DNA of 64,000 bases from Rattus norvegicus (GCF_036323735.1 NC_086021.1:134692976-134756975); one strand, 5' to 3'; shown: positions 46,365 to 57,865, numbered from the stretch's first letter. Notes: a model not told the origin generated them from the sequence alone. Made by a program: numbers and translations.

Positions 46365-46499
46365 GTACCGTATCACATTGTATGCTGCGTAATATCAAGT
46401 CTTATTTCTGTTGTCACAGGACATGTCTCTTCAGTCATAGTTACTCAAACAATCTAAAAAGTATAGGCTTACTTACAAAATCTCCTTAAAAAGATATTT

Positions 46500-46825
46500 T
46501 TAAAGGCCTATTATTTCAGTTATATAATGTGTGAGTATGAGTGCAAATGCCTCTGGAGGTCAGAAGATGGCGTCAGATCCCTTGGCCCTGGACTTGCAGC
46601 AGTTGTGGGCAGCCTGCACAGACACTGGAATTCAAACTCCAGTCCTCTGCCGGCACTACAGTTGCTCTAACCACGAGAACCCTCTTTACCCTCTAGAAGG
46701 TCTTTTGGTTTTTGTTTTTGTAAGACTCTAGCTGGTTTGGAGCTAGTGTGTAGACCAGGCTGGCATCAGACTCACAGATCTGCCTACTGACGGCTGGTAT
46801 TAAAGGTGTGAGCTACACACCTGGC
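46500..46825 (-). mobile_element. B3-like and B1 fragments in intron 4
   Basis: A diverged reverse B3/B4-like block (46500-46695) followed by a reverse B1 (about 46705-46825: GTGTAGACCAGGCTGGCATC). The Mtfr1 retrocopy begins about 500 bp downstream. Confidence 0.65.
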
Positions 46826-47003
46826 TTTATTTTTTAGGATGAGGTCTCCTGTATACAAAGGTTGTCCTTGAACTTCTGATCCTCCTAGCTCCAGCCCTCT
46901 GAGTGATGAGGTTTGCAGTGTGCACCGTTACAGTTGGGTTATGGCATTGTGAAGACTAAACTAGGACTTCCTGTGTGCTAGACAAATACATCCTCAGCTC
47001 TTT

Positions 47004-47005
47004 TG

Positions 47006-47064
<59 letters not shown>

Positions 47065-47103
47065 AGGGAAGAGAGGGAGGGAGGGAAGGAGGGAGGGAGG
47101 GGG
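47004..47103 (+). repeat. Compound (TG)n(GA)n(GGGA)n microsatellite
   Basis: TG array runs into a GA array at 47041 and then into GGGA/GGAG repeats. It lies about 220 bp upstream of the Mtfr1 retrocopy. Confidence 0.96.
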
Positions 47104-47330
47104 ATGTAAGAACCTTTTCTGTTCTCCTCTCCCCTTTTAACTTTCTTTCTGAAACAGGATCTTAAGAATCTCAGACTAGCCTCAAACTCTTCGTGTAGCC
47201 AAAGATGGCATTAAACTCCTGATCCTCCTGCCTGTCCTCCCCAATGCTAGGAATACAGGCATGGGCTGCCTGGCTTATGAGGTTTTCATACAAGTGTATA
47301 TTGTATGCTGAGCATGAAAATGTTTATCAA

Positions 47331-49091
47331 GTGAGTAGCTGGGAAGGTGAGGGCTGCTTCGCGGCTGAGTGTGCTCTATGGACCATGTGCTGCTATGGAT
47401 GCCTGAAGTACTTGACCTGCAGCTTGGGAAGACTCAGCCATCTCCATGCTGGGCTGGATTAAGTGCCTGATGAGGATGTGGTTTCAGCGAGTTGGGGTCA
47501 GCATGCAGTCGGTTCTGTGGTCTGGAAAACCATATGGTTCATCTCGAAGTATTGTAAGGAAAATTGGTACCAACTTATCTCTGATTCAGTGTCCAAGAGT
47601 TCAATTTCAGCTTACCAGCCATGCAACAGAATGGAGTCCCACGCACCCAGGAGAGGATGTGGTGGCAACTTTTGCTGATGTTGGATGGGTAGCCACCGAT
47701 GAAGGAGAATGCTCAACAAGACTCAGGACAGAAGTCAGGTCCAAGCCTCCTCTTGAGAACAACCCTCCTTGCTTTGAGAAGCCCCCAAGCAGGGGGCTTA
47801 CCATTTCCTTACCAAACTCGTCTCAAGACAAGCCTTCCCCAAAGACAACACTAGCCAGCGAGGAGGCCTTGCAGAAGATCTCTGCACTTGAGAATGAGCT
47901 TGCTGCCCTTAGAGCTCAGATTGCCAAGATTGTGACCCTGCAGGAGCAACAGAGTCCAAGTGCAGGTTGCTTAGATTCTTCCACACCTGTTATTGTAGCA
48001 CCACCACCGCCGCCACCGCCGCCGCCTCCTCCCCCCCCCCCCCCACCATTGGTGCTCCACCCAAGTACATCTGCTCTTGATCTGATTAAAGAACGAAGAG
48101 AGCAAAGACTCAGTGCTGGAAAGACTCTGGCTAAGGGCCATCCAAAGAAGCTTGACATGCCAAATATGCTAGAGATCCTTAAAGACATGAACAGTGTGAA
48201 GCTATGGCCAGTCAAGAGGTCAGAGAAAGATGAAAAACCTAGGCCAGTGGATATTACTGACCCTGCTGCCCTCATAGCAGAGGCTCTGAAAAAGAAGTTT
48301 GCATATCGGCATCGACACAATAGCCAAGGAGAAGCTGAAAGAGGAATTCCAAAGCCAGAGTCAGACGCAACCTCAGAACCAGCCCTGTTTGGCCCACATA
48401 CATTGAAGTCTACAGGGAAAATGAAGGCTTTAATTGAAAATGTTTCAGACTCCTAAACGGACAATGAATTCAGAAAGACTCCTGGTTTACCTGTTGGCTT
48501 GCAGAGCTGAGTTTGGCTAGTAGAAATCACCAGTATTTAGTAAATTCCTGACTGTAGTGCTCATTGGTCTCCTTCTTAGCCTAATTAGAGGAGTAAGAAG
48601 TGGTGAAAGCACCGGAAGTTGGTTTGGCTCCTAGAAGATGGTCAGTTCTGGAGCTCTCCTTATCACACATGTATTATGTGCATTTTCAGTTAACACTAAA
48701 GTCTGTGCAAGAGTTTTATATGCATACGTTTGGATACAAAGATGTAAAAGCTCCCAGTGACTGGCATCAGCGAGGACACCCTTCCTCTGCATTGGGAGGT
48801 CACTAGTCAGCGATGGAACACTGATGCCGTTAGCATAGCACACTATTGGAGCTGGGAATGCTGCGGACAGGACTTGAGTATATTCTCACTTCCTGCTTTC
48901 TGGAGCTGAGTTTACATAAACAGCAGAAGATGCTTCCTGCTGAGTCTCTGTATTGCTTTCTGTTAGAGGGAAGTGAGGACCAGGAAGGCTGTGTAAACCT
49001 CATTACCACTCAATACTGAGAGGCAAATGTACTTCTCAAGTAGTGACAAGTCAAATTACTGAATTAAATCATTTCTTAAATAAAAAAAAGG
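47331..49091 (+). mobile_element. Full-length Mtfr1 retrocopy (processed gene copy) in Ap4e1 intron 4
   Basis: An intronless copy of an Mtfr1 mRNA. It is bounded by a 13-bp direct repeat AAATGTTTATCAA at 47318-47330 and 49092-49104. The left copy is preceded by A, giving a TG/AAAA target of the kind L1 endonuclease cuts. The insert comprises about 115 nt of 5' UTR, an open 336-codon frame and about 630 nt of 3' UTR with ATTAAA at 49063-49068. It ends in a short A-rich tail near 49082-49089. These are the hallmarks of L1-mediated retroposition. It lies in the transcriptional orientation of the host gene. The short tail and single-base TSD differences suggest moderate rather than very recent age. 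Confidence 0.93.
47446..48456 (+). CDS. Intact MTFR1-like ORF (mitochondrial fission regulator 1 retrocopy, 336 aa)
   Basis: The frame is open from an ATG to a TAA in the expected place. It shows the MTFR family layout: N-terminus MLGWIKCLMRMWFQRVGVSM and then KPYGSSRSIVRKIGTNLSLI; a predicted coiled coil at about 138-170; sixteen consecutive prolines at 186-201; the LDLIKERREQR block at 211-221; MPNMLEILKDMNSVKL at 238-253; DPAALIAEALKKKFAYR at 272-288; and C-terminus GKMKALIENVSDS. Human MTFR1 is 333 residues, so this is full length. The family promotes mitochondrial fission and antioxidant responses. Likely substitutions at conserved sites include W at 12 and 254. No stop or frameshift is visible. 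Whether it is expressed is unknown; it may be a pseudogene that has not yet been broken. Confidence 0.85.
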   Translation: MLGWIKCLMRMWFQRVGVSMQSVLWSGKPYGSSRSIVRKIGTNLSLIQCPRVQFQLTSHATEWSPTHPGEDVVATFADVGWVATDEGECSTRLRTEVRSKPPLENNPPCFEKPPSRGLTISLPNSSQDKPSPKTTLASEEALQKISALENELAALRAQIAKIVTLQEQQSPSAGCLDSSTPVIVAPPPPPPPPPPPPPPPPLVLHPSTSALDLIKERREQRLSAGKTLAKGHPKKLDMPNMLEILKDMNSVKLWPVKRSEKDEKPRPVDITDPAALIAEALKKKFAYRHRHNSQGEAERGIPKPESDATSEPALFGPHTLKSTGKMKALIENVSDS

Positions 49092-49109
49092 AAATGTTTA
49101 TCAATCGAA

Positions 49110-50880
49110 GAGTTTCTGGTAGATTCTCAAGGTTCTATTATGAATAGAATCCTTTCTGTAAATAAGGGTACTTGGGGTTCTTTCTTTGGATTTTTATCCT
49201 TATTTTCTATTTTTGTCTTACTGTTTTTCCACGTTTAGTATAATACTGGCCGTGAGTTTGCCATATGGAGTCTTTATTCTGTTCCTCTGCTAACAGTGTC
49301 TTTGAGACTGTTATCACAAAGAGATGTTGGACTTTGTCAGAATCCTTAGTATTTAGATGATTATGTGATTTCTGCCTTGTGTCTTTGTGATGTAGTGAGT
49401 ATTAATTTGCATATGTCAATCATCCTTCGTCCCTGGAATGAAACTGGCTTGATCATGGTGCATGATCTTTTGGTTTGTTTTTTAATTTGGTGTATAAGTT
49501 TTACTTGTTTGTTTATTTGTTTGTTTTTAGACAAGGTCTCACCATGTTTCCTTGGCTGGTCTAGTCACAGAGTTCTGCCTGCTCCTCCCTCTCGAGTGCT
49601 GGGATTACAGATGTGGTCCACCATGTCTGGCAATTTGCAAGTGTTTTATTGAGAATTTTGACATCTGTGTTTGTCAGAAGAACTAGTCTTTAATTTCTTT
49701 TTCTGTCCCAATTAGGTTTAGGTTTTGGTAAGAGTGCTTGGTCGCACCCTTCCACTTTCCGTGTATGGAAGAATTTGAGGAAGTAGGTCCTGCTTAGTTG
49801 TTAGTTCTGGTAGAACTTATCTGATCTGGGATGCTTTTAATTGGAAGATTTTATTTATTTCTGCTTCAGTCCTGTTGCTTATTGGAGATATATTTAAATT
49901 ATCTCATTTTGGTTTGACTTTTATAGGGCATATGGATCTGGAAATTTATTTATTTTAGGTCTTCCAATTTAGTGTAATACAAGTTTTAAAACACTGTAAT
50001 GATTTTCTGAATTTTGTTGTATCTGTTGAATTGTTTCCCTTTTCATCTCTAATTTTATTAATTTGGGTCCGACTCTCTTTGGTTGTTTTGCCTAAGGGTT
50101 GGTCTCATTTATTCTTTCAAAGAACCAAAGGTTTTTTTTTTTTGTTTTGTTTTTTGTTTTTATTAATTTCTGCTCTGTCTACCTTTTTTCCACCTATTAG
50201 TTTTAGATTTGGCTGTTCTTGTTTACCAAGGCCCTAAGGTATATCTTTACATTATTTATATATTTGTATCATCTCTGATTAAATAATTTATATTGAATTT
50301 CTTATGTGCCATGTGAAGGTTGGAGGATGACTTTGAGGAGTTGGTTCTTCCTTCCACTGTGGATTCCAAGGATTGAACTAAGTAGTCAGGCTCGTGGAGC
50401 ATATACCTGTACAAGCTGAGCAGGGTCGTTCCTTCCTCAGCTCTTCTGACTGATGTTGGTTTAAAGTCTGTTGTGGGTTAGGAGGATGTTGTTCCTAATT
50501 CTATCTCCTTGGCTACCCTGCCCCTTTCTCCCTTGGGCTGAGTCTGTCTTTGAATGTGAGGTGCACGCTGTGGAGGCAACAGGGAGACGCACACTGGGCT
50601 TCTCATACTCTGTGGCATTCTGTGTCTTTGGAATGGTGAACTGAGGCAATTGGTAATGCGAGCTATTATTGTAAGGTGTATATTAAGTTCTGTCATTTTG
50701 TTGATTTTGTAGTGTTGGGTGTTTTCTTCATCTTTATTCACCTAACCAGTGTTTTTTGTGTGGTTTATTTCTCCTGGGCTTCACGAGTATGTTCATTTTT
50801 CAGTCTGAAGGATTTCTTTAGGTATCTTCTGTAGAATTGACTTAGTGGTTTTTAATTTCTTCAGCCTTTTCTAAAAGCTT
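49110..50880 (-). mobile_element. Old L1 ORF2, antisense, in Ap4e1 intron 4
   Basis: Diverged antisense L1 ORF2 (for instance CATCCTTCGTCCCTGGAATG then GATCATGGTGCATGATCTTT, and TTTTATTGAGAATTTTGAC). It starts right after the Mtfr1 retrocopy's right TSD, so the retrocopy inserted at or near its edge. A B1 at about 49505-49635 interrupts it. Confidence 0.7.
49505..49635 (-). mobile_element. B1 SINE in old L1
   Basis: Reverse B1: AGACAAGGTCTCACCATGTT, then GCTGGGATTACAGATGTGGT; inserted in the antisense L1. Confidence 0.88.
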
Positions 50881-51600
50881 TGTGTGTTATTTGTAGACAA
50901 AGTGGGTTTCACTGTGGCGTCTTTATTCCTGTATACAATGCAGTTTGGCATGCGCACTCTGAGCCCCTCTTGCCCCTCTGACTCCTATAGGCCTCCTGGT
51001 CTCCCAGCTCCCCCACCCCCACTGTGTTTGTGTCTTTTTCTTGTATCACCCAATGAGGGTCACTCGTGCTGTTTACAGGAGAGTAGGTAAATGCATATGG
51101 ACAGGAGCTGGGGCAACTTACTGATGGCTACACCACAGAAGAACATATCTACCCTGCCTCCACCAGACAGCCACATGTACATCCTCAGCGAGGGCCGGAG
51201 TCCATGGGATCTTTTCTCTTTAGGATAGGTTGTTGATGGCCCACTCTTGTGCAGATTCTGTGCAGGAAATTACAGCTGCTATGAGCTCAGGAGTACTTAG
51301 CCATGTCATGGCTGAAGTTAACATTCCAAACTCCTTCCCAGCTTCTCCTTGGCCCTTACATTCTCCTTCCTCTTCCTCATGATGGTCCCTGAGCCTTGGA
51401 GAGTGATGTAGATGTTCTGTTCATGGCCTGGCATTCTACTGTCATTCATTTTCACAGTGTTTGCCAGTTATTTGTGGTCACCATTAGCCTGTTTCTGTTT
51501 CTTTTGTTTTTAACTTCCTTCAGTTTACAGACAGCCTTACTGCAGGTGGTCACCTGGCACTTGTCTTTCAAAGCTTGAAATACAACTTCAAGTCCCACTG
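50880..51600 (-). mobile_element. L1 3' UTR-like fragment in intron 4
   Basis: Antisense Lx 3' UTR-like sequence, with CAATGCAGTTTGGCATGCGC, then GAAATTACAGCTGCTATGAG and CCATGTCATGGCTGAAG. It probably represents a second L1 copy inside the older one. Boundaries are approximate. Confidence 0.5.
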
Positions 51601-51664
51601 ACTTTAAAAGTTTTTGTTGAAAATCAATTGTTATCTTATGAGCCTGCCCTTACCTATAACTTGG

Positions 51665-52012
51665 TATTTGTTACTTTGCTATTGCTGTGATAAAACAACA
51701 TGACCAAGGCAACCTGTAAAGAAAGTATTTAACTGGGTTTATAGTTTTAGAGGATTAGAGTCCATGATGACAGAGCAAAGGCATGGTGGCAGGAACAGCT
51801 GAGAGCTCACATCTTGACCCACTACCAGGAGGCAGAAAGTTCACTGGGAATGGTATGGGCTTTTGAAACCTCACTGCATAGCCCCCCAGTGACATGCCTC
51901 TTCCAACAAGTCCACACCTCCTAATCCTTCCTCAACAGATTCACCAAGTGGGAACTAACCAATCAAATATCTGAGCCAGTGGCGGCCGTTCTCATCCAAA
52001 CCCCCACAGTGT
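51665..52012 (-). mobile_element. Rodent interspersed repeat in intron 4
   Basis: Starts TTACTTTGCTATTGCTGTGA with CATGACCAAGGCAACC and ends near CATCCAAACCCCCACAGTG. The left end resembles the reversed 19563 family; the right part differs. Family not named. It separates two old L1 pieces. Confidence 0.6.
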
Positions 52013-52014
52013 TT

Positions 52015-52700
52015 CTTAGAGCATTCGATATACTTTCTGCATATTTGGTGTTTGAGGCGTCAGGTGAAATCAGGAGGTTTTTTTTGTGGTCTAAGCCATT
52101 TGGTATCCCAAATGCACCTTATACTTGGATGGGCAATCCTTTTCCTTAGATTTGGGAAATTTTCTGTTCTAATTGTATTGAATATGTTTCTATGCCTTTG
52201 ACATGGAATTCTCCTTTTAATGCCTATAATTTATAGATTTTTATCTTTTCATAGTATTCAATAGCTAAGGAATGTTCTGTTTGTACTTACTGTTTTATAT
52301 TACATGTAATCTGAGTGTTTGAATTCCTCTATTCTTCAGTCCTCTGCCCCGCTTCATCCATCCATTCAGTGAAAGTTACCATGAAACTTCCCATTCAACT
52401 TACTGCATTTGCAGTATTTTATTTGTTTAGTGATTTTTCACAGTTCTGCTTTTGTACTCTTGTGTTCTCTGGAGATTCAGTCACAGTTTACATTTGTCCT
52501 CTTCAAGGTTTTAAAAATATAATCATTCTTTTGAATTCTTTGCTTGGTGTTTCATCTAATCCACCCCGTATTCAGGACACTAATGTGGACTTTGTAATTT
52601 TTGGAGGAGTTCTGTTACCTTGGTTCCTCATGTTTTTGGAGTTTTTCAGTGTCAGATTAGTCATGCCATTTCTGTTTTTAAATCTCCCTATTTAAATTGA
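52015..52700 (-). mobile_element. Diverged L1 5' portion, antisense
   Basis: AT-rich sequence resembling antisense L1 5'/ORF1 DNA (TTTCCTTAGATTTGGGAAAT, ATGGAATTCTCCTTTTAATG). A 126-codon frame over it is unlikely to be a gene. It is probably the continuation of the element at 49110-50880. Confidence 0.45.
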
Positions 52701-53394
52701 AATGCTTGCAGTGCTCGAGAGAGACTAGAAAACATAGTAGGGCTGAGTATTTTTCCTATGCACTAGAGTCAATTCTCAGTTCTCACCTTGGAGAAGTCCA
52801 TGTGCAAAAACAGTCATTATCTGCGTCTGCTTTTAAAACAATGGGTAGGCCCCACCACGGGTACACAGTAGTCAAGAATCACATAGAGTACTATGTAGAC
52901 TAACATCGTAGTTACTGTGACTATGAATAGAAAAGAAAAACAGTATGGTTATCGAGTAGTATTGGGGTTAGAAAAAATAAGGGAGGGAAAAGTAAATGGA
53001 GGAGGGAAGCAATAGAGACAAAATTAGAGTAGGGGATGGACAGTGTTGACTGAATGTTGAATGAGAACGGAAAAGAAGGCAGTGAAGCTTTTGAGAGTCT
53101 GCGACAGAGATGGCACAGTATGTGTCAGCCTATGTTCTCTAAGAAAGCCAGGAAAAAGAAAGGAAGGACAGAATGAGAATAGAGGGAGACTTGGCCCACC
53201 TCGATTGACACTGGGTATTAAATAAAGGTGGAATGAATGCAAATGGGGAAGCTGGTAGAGATAGAGTCTGGAAGATGAGTCTGGATGCAGTTCTACCACA
53301 TGCTGATTCCAGTTTCAGCTCTTTCCGTGTTCTTCCTTGAGCTCCCGGATGCATGCCACACCTATGGGCAGTACTTCAAGAGTCCACTTGGGAC

Positions 53395-53546
53395 CACTGT
53401 GAGAGGACTGAGTGCTAAAGTGCTTGCAGACCTGATGACCTGAGTTCTGTTCCTGTAGCCACATAGGACAGAGGGAGAAAACGACTCCACAAAGATGTCC
53501 TCTGCCATCTACACACAGCTGTGACATACATGTACTCCCTCAGGAC

Positions 53547-53582
<36 letters not shown>
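53395..53582 (+). mobile_element. B4-like SINE with CA tail
   Basis: Forward: AGTGCTTGCAGACCTGATGA, then CACACAGCTGTGACATACAT, ending in a CA array (53546-53582). Confidence 0.65.
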
Positions 53583-53585
<3 letters not shown>

Positions 53586-54661
53586 TCTAAAAAGGAGTCA
53601 ATTTTAAAAAAAAAGCCCCGTTTTGATAATCAGCCATTACCTCTAGGCTGTCTTTTCCATGTCCAGCTCAGCTCTTGAAACCTGTGTCTAAGTTCCTCTG
53701 TGGACTTTAGTTTGGATCAGGTTTCCATTTGGCTAAACACTGTACAAATACGGTTCAAAAGTTTAACTCTGCAGGGCAGAGGTAGTTATTCTGCTGGCCA
53801 GACTTAGCACCTACTCCTGTAACACTTGCTCTGAGTTCATGGGCAGTATGGTTTCCCAGCACTGCTCCTTCTTCTACCTCTGCTCCATAAACCTTTTCTC
53901 TCCTGCCTCATCCCCTCTACTCTGCCCCGACTCTAACATGTATGTTACTGAGAGTGTAGTTGAATTTTCTGAGACTCTCTGTCCTCTGGTTCTGATCACC
54001 ATCATCCACTGGGTGGAGAGAGCTCCCTAGAACCACCAGTCACTCCAGGACGGAGTCTGGACTTCTTCCTTGTTCTTTTTGCCAAGTTTCTATTTTACTT
54101 TGCTATTAAACTAGAGTTTGGGGCTGTTGCCCACTTCTGACTGCTTTCCTCGGTTGGTCCTTGGAGAGTCTAAGAGAACATGCCTGTTGTTTGCCATCTT
54201 CTAAAAGCCTCAAGTCTTCCTGTTTATCACCTATCAGACTTTTGATATGTGAGAATGTGTGTGTAATTTTTTTCTGAATTTTAAGTCATACTGTATGCAC
54301 AAACATATATATATGTATATAATAATACATATATAAAATGTATGTGTGTTTATACATGAATGTGTGTGCATGTGGAGACCATAAGTTGAGGTTTTATCCT
54401 CAGTTGCTCTCTACTTGAAAATAAGTTTTACATTTGTTAATTTATTTATTATGTGTATATCCTGGGGATTGAACTTAGGTCCTTAGGCTTGGTGGCAAGT
54501 ATTTTCACCCACTGAGCCATCTTGCTTGTCCCCTACCTTATTCTTGAGATAGGATCTTTCACTGAGTACAGAGTTCATTGATTTGGCTAGGCTGGCTAGC
54601 CAGTGAACTCCAGGGATTCTTTGGTGTCTTTCTCCCTAGAATTGGGATAACAGACAAATGT

Positions 54662-54694
<33 letters not shown>
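54662..54694 (+). repeat. (CA)n microsatellite, intron 4
   Basis: About sixteen CA units about 750 bp before exon 5. Confidence 0.96.
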
Positions 54695-54696
<2 letters not shown>

Positions 54697-55449
54697 TTTA
54701 CATGGGTGCTGGAGATCAGACTTAAGTCCTCATGCTTGTGCAGCACTTTGCCTCCCAAACCTCTCCCTAGATTCTGGCAGGACCCAACCACACACGTTTC
54801 ATGTGCACACACACATGCCATAGCATGCATGTGGAGGTCAAAGGATAACCTTTGAGAGTTGCTTCTCCCCGTGTTGCTGGTAGGGTCTGTTGACTTTGTC
54901 ATGCTGCAGATGCTAGGCCAGCTGGCCTGTGAACTCTAGGACACTTCCCTATCAGTACTCCATCCTACCACAGTACTGATGTTGTAGATGCTTGCCACAT
55001 GTTTGCTTCTTTTGTGGGCTCTGGAGGGGCCTGCTTGGTAAACATTTTTTTGTTTTTCCTGCTGAACCATCTTACTAGCCTTTCTTTTAAAAATATATTT
55101 AAAAGTTATATTAGATCATATGCATATATGTGTATGAGCATATACTTTTTATTATATAAATTCTAAAGCTCCATTTATATTAACTAGAAAAGTTTATAAA
55201 GTTGTTTTATTACTTTGCAAAAGTTTAAGAGCTGTAAAAAAGGAGACACTTTTGGCCTATAGCTGGTCAGTTGCCTTTTCCTCAAAGCAAACAAAACCAG
55301 TGGGGGTATTTTTTAGGTCCGGAGGCAGGTGTGAGTGTATAAATAGATTATAAAGCCAGGGGAAGTTGCCGAGTAAGCGGGACTGCTGTGGTGTTGTCGT
55401 CTCTTGCTCTAACTTTGCGCACACTGTCTTCTCTGCTTACTCACGGCAG

Positions 55450-55571
55450 GACCTGCAGAGCACTAATCTGGTAGAAGTGTGTATGGCACTCACTGTCGTC
55501 AGCCAGATTTTCCCTCGAGAAATGATTCCAGCTGTCCTTCCACTAATAGAAGAGAAACTCCAACATTCTAA
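55450..55571 (+). CDS. Ap4e1: Ap4e1 coding exon 5 (residues 140-179)
   Basis: One hundred and twenty-two nt after CTTACTCACGGCAG, encoding DLQSTNLVEVCMALTVVSQI and then FPREMIPAVLPLIEEKLQHS, a conserved solenoid repeat. It ends in phase 2 before the consensus donor GTAAGC at 55572. The frame continues unbroken from exon 4 and into exon 6, where the lysine codon is completed. Confidence 0.97.
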
Positions 55572-55624
55572 GTAAGCAAATTATTTTGACATAGATTAGA
55601 TGTCTCTACTGTATATTTCAAAAC

Positions 55625-55757
55625 AGATTCTTTTGTCTATTTCATTTATTTTTTTCTTGATTCCATACAGCATATAGTGTACTTGATCATATCCACATGT
55701 AACTCCTTAGACCCTTCCCAACCCATCCTCTTTACCTTCATGTCCTTTTTCCTTCCG

Positions 55758-55788
<31 letters not shown>

Positions 55789-56470
55789 GTAATAATAATA
55801 ACAACAACAGCAACAACAACAACTAATTGAGTCCAGTTAGTGTTGCCCACATATGCATGGGTGTTGACCCATCTACCAAACATGAACACCCTCACAGTAG
55901 CCATGTCCCAGAGAAAGATGACACCCATTTCCCCAACAGTCATCAACTGCCAGTAATTTCTCACCTAGGGCTAGAAGCCTTTGAGTCTCGCTGCTATTCC
56001 TGCTGGAATATTAACTGACTTCATCTTGTGCAGGGTCTGTGTACGGAACTGCAGCTGCAGTGAGTGCATAAGGCCATGGCCATGTCACGTCCACAAGACA
56101 GTCTCTCGTGGTACTCCTCCCCACCCTCCAGCTCTTACATGGTCCCCTGAGCTTGGAGGGAAAGGCGTTGGTAATATAGATGTCCCATTTAGGGCTGAGC
56201 ACTCATCAGTTACTTTTCTCAGCACTGACCAGTCATATAAGTCTCTCATTAACCACTGCCCCACTGAAAAAAAACATTTGCTGAGCTCTAGCTCTGTATC
56301 CAGTTCTCTGAAGAAGACAAGAGGGTGGTATCTTCGATTGCAGGGCAAAAGTTGTTTACTTTTGGTAATATATCTCTTTCTTTAACTCTTTGCTCTTCTG
56401 TGTCCAGAAGCCTCTGGCTTTTGGCAATTTAACTCCTGCCAACAGCAGCAGGGGATCAAGAAAAAAGCCT
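55625..56470 (-). mobile_element. L1/Lx 3' UTR in Ap4e1 intron 5
   Basis: Antisense Lx 3' UTR: TTGCCCACATATGCATGGGT, then CAGGGTCTGTGTACGGAACT and GGTCCCCTGAGCTTGGAGGG. It contains an AAT/CAA microsatellite (55760-55822). The open frames on both strands through it are not conserved genes. Confidence 0.6.
55760..55822 (+). repeat. (AAT)n(CAA)n microsatellite, intron 5
   Basis: Thirteen or more AAT units then CAA units, within L1 3' UTR about 190 bp after exon 5. Confidence 0.96.
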
Positions 56471-56561
56471 AGTTACCTGGGTACTTTTCTCTGGCCACGT
56501 GAGAGGCTTGGAGTTCCTCATGAGCCAGAGAAAAAAGAAAAGGAAGAAAAGAAGAAACTCA

Positions 56562-56610
56562 GGCACACACGTGAACACACACACACACATACACACACAC
56601 ACACACACAC
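56562..56610 (+). repeat. (CA)n microsatellite, intron 5
   Basis: Interrupted CA array following L1-like DNA. Confidence 0.95.
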
Positions 56611-56619
56611 TATAATAAG

Positions 56620-57780
56620 ACTCCAGACCCAACCACCTGTTTCATCAGTTTCACAAGTGCACATGAATAGTTATTTACATACACATATACCTACATACAT
56701 ATATATGCACATACATGTAGACATGTATACATTTGCTGGATGGAGTAGAGTCCCAGAAGCCACACTTATTTCTTCTCCCTGGCAATTTATATCTTCTTAG
56801 ACAAAAGTTCTTTATAAAATTTCCTCATAGATAAAATGTTACACAAAAGGGGAGTTGCAGAAGGATGTCAATAGTCAGTTAAAAGCAGTGTTTCATTCTA
56901 GAAGCTCATTATAAGTTCAAAGCAAGTTTCCATGGCCTCACTTTAACACAGTGCACACCTGTGACTTCATCCTTGGACCTGACCTAGAAGGGATGTTTTT
57001 CCTCGATCACAAATCTGTCCCAAGCCTCATGCTCTCCTTAGTGTAATTTATAAAACCCCATTGTATTCCTTATTATGCAGCCTATGCTTATTATTCTATG
57101 AGGACTGGGCACGTTATATTCTTGATTCTAACTTTATTACATCTTTCTGGCAAAACAGTTAAAACCATTTCCTCAATTTTCTTCTGGAAATTATTTGAAT
57201 CAAATTAGGAATTCTATAATTAATTCATCTAGCATTAAGTCATGAAAGTTATCTTTATGTTGATCTTCAGGAAATTTGCCCAGTAGGGTGGGCTGATGCC
57301 CAGGAATCATTAGGCTATGCAATCATGGCAGGAAAGGCGTATCAGCAGCCAGGAGCAGTCCTGGGAGGACCCTGCAGCCTAGAGTGCAATCATTGCAGCC
57401 ATGTAAAACGGTGGACCATCTCCAGAAAACTCACTTGCCTGCCACAGCCTTTCCTGCATGGCTTCTGCCAGATGTTTGTCTGGTTGAGAAAGCATTAATT
57501 TATAGGTATAAACATAAGTATTTAGAAGACAGCCTGGCAGTGTGTCTATTTAGCAAAATAATAGTAGTAGGAGGTTCTCTCATAGGGCCCATGACCCCAA
57601 GCATAGACTTTGACCAGGTTTCCAGTACCAGGCATAAATCCGTCCTGTGGAGCAGGCTTCATATCCAGTTAGAGAGTGGTTGATCACCCCTAGACAGTCA
57701 TGTCACTATTACACTGGCACATCTTCTTGACAGGTCAGTTTTGTTGCATAAAGGTTTATCTCCAAGAAGGTATATATGCG
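56620..57780. other. Unassigned intron 5 DNA
   Basis: No SINE or L1 recognisable by eye between the CA array and the TG array; frames here (e.g. 57384-57683) show no known motif. Confidence 0.45.
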
Positions 57781-57806
57781 TGCCTGTATTTTAAATATTT
57801 ATTTTA

Positions 57807-57808
<2 letters not shown>

Positions 57809-57859
<51 letters not shown>
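57809..57859 (+). repeat. (TG)n microsatellite, intron 5
   Basis: About 25 TG units, then a degraded reverse B3-like SINE to about 58028 ending TTAACCACTGAGGCAGGC. Confidence 0.96.

Positions 57860-57865
<6 letters not shown>

Noticed and set aside
52315..52695. 126-codon hydrophobic frame in intron 4
   Set aside because: Lies in AT-rich antisense L1 DNA; hydrophobicity follows from T-rich composition.
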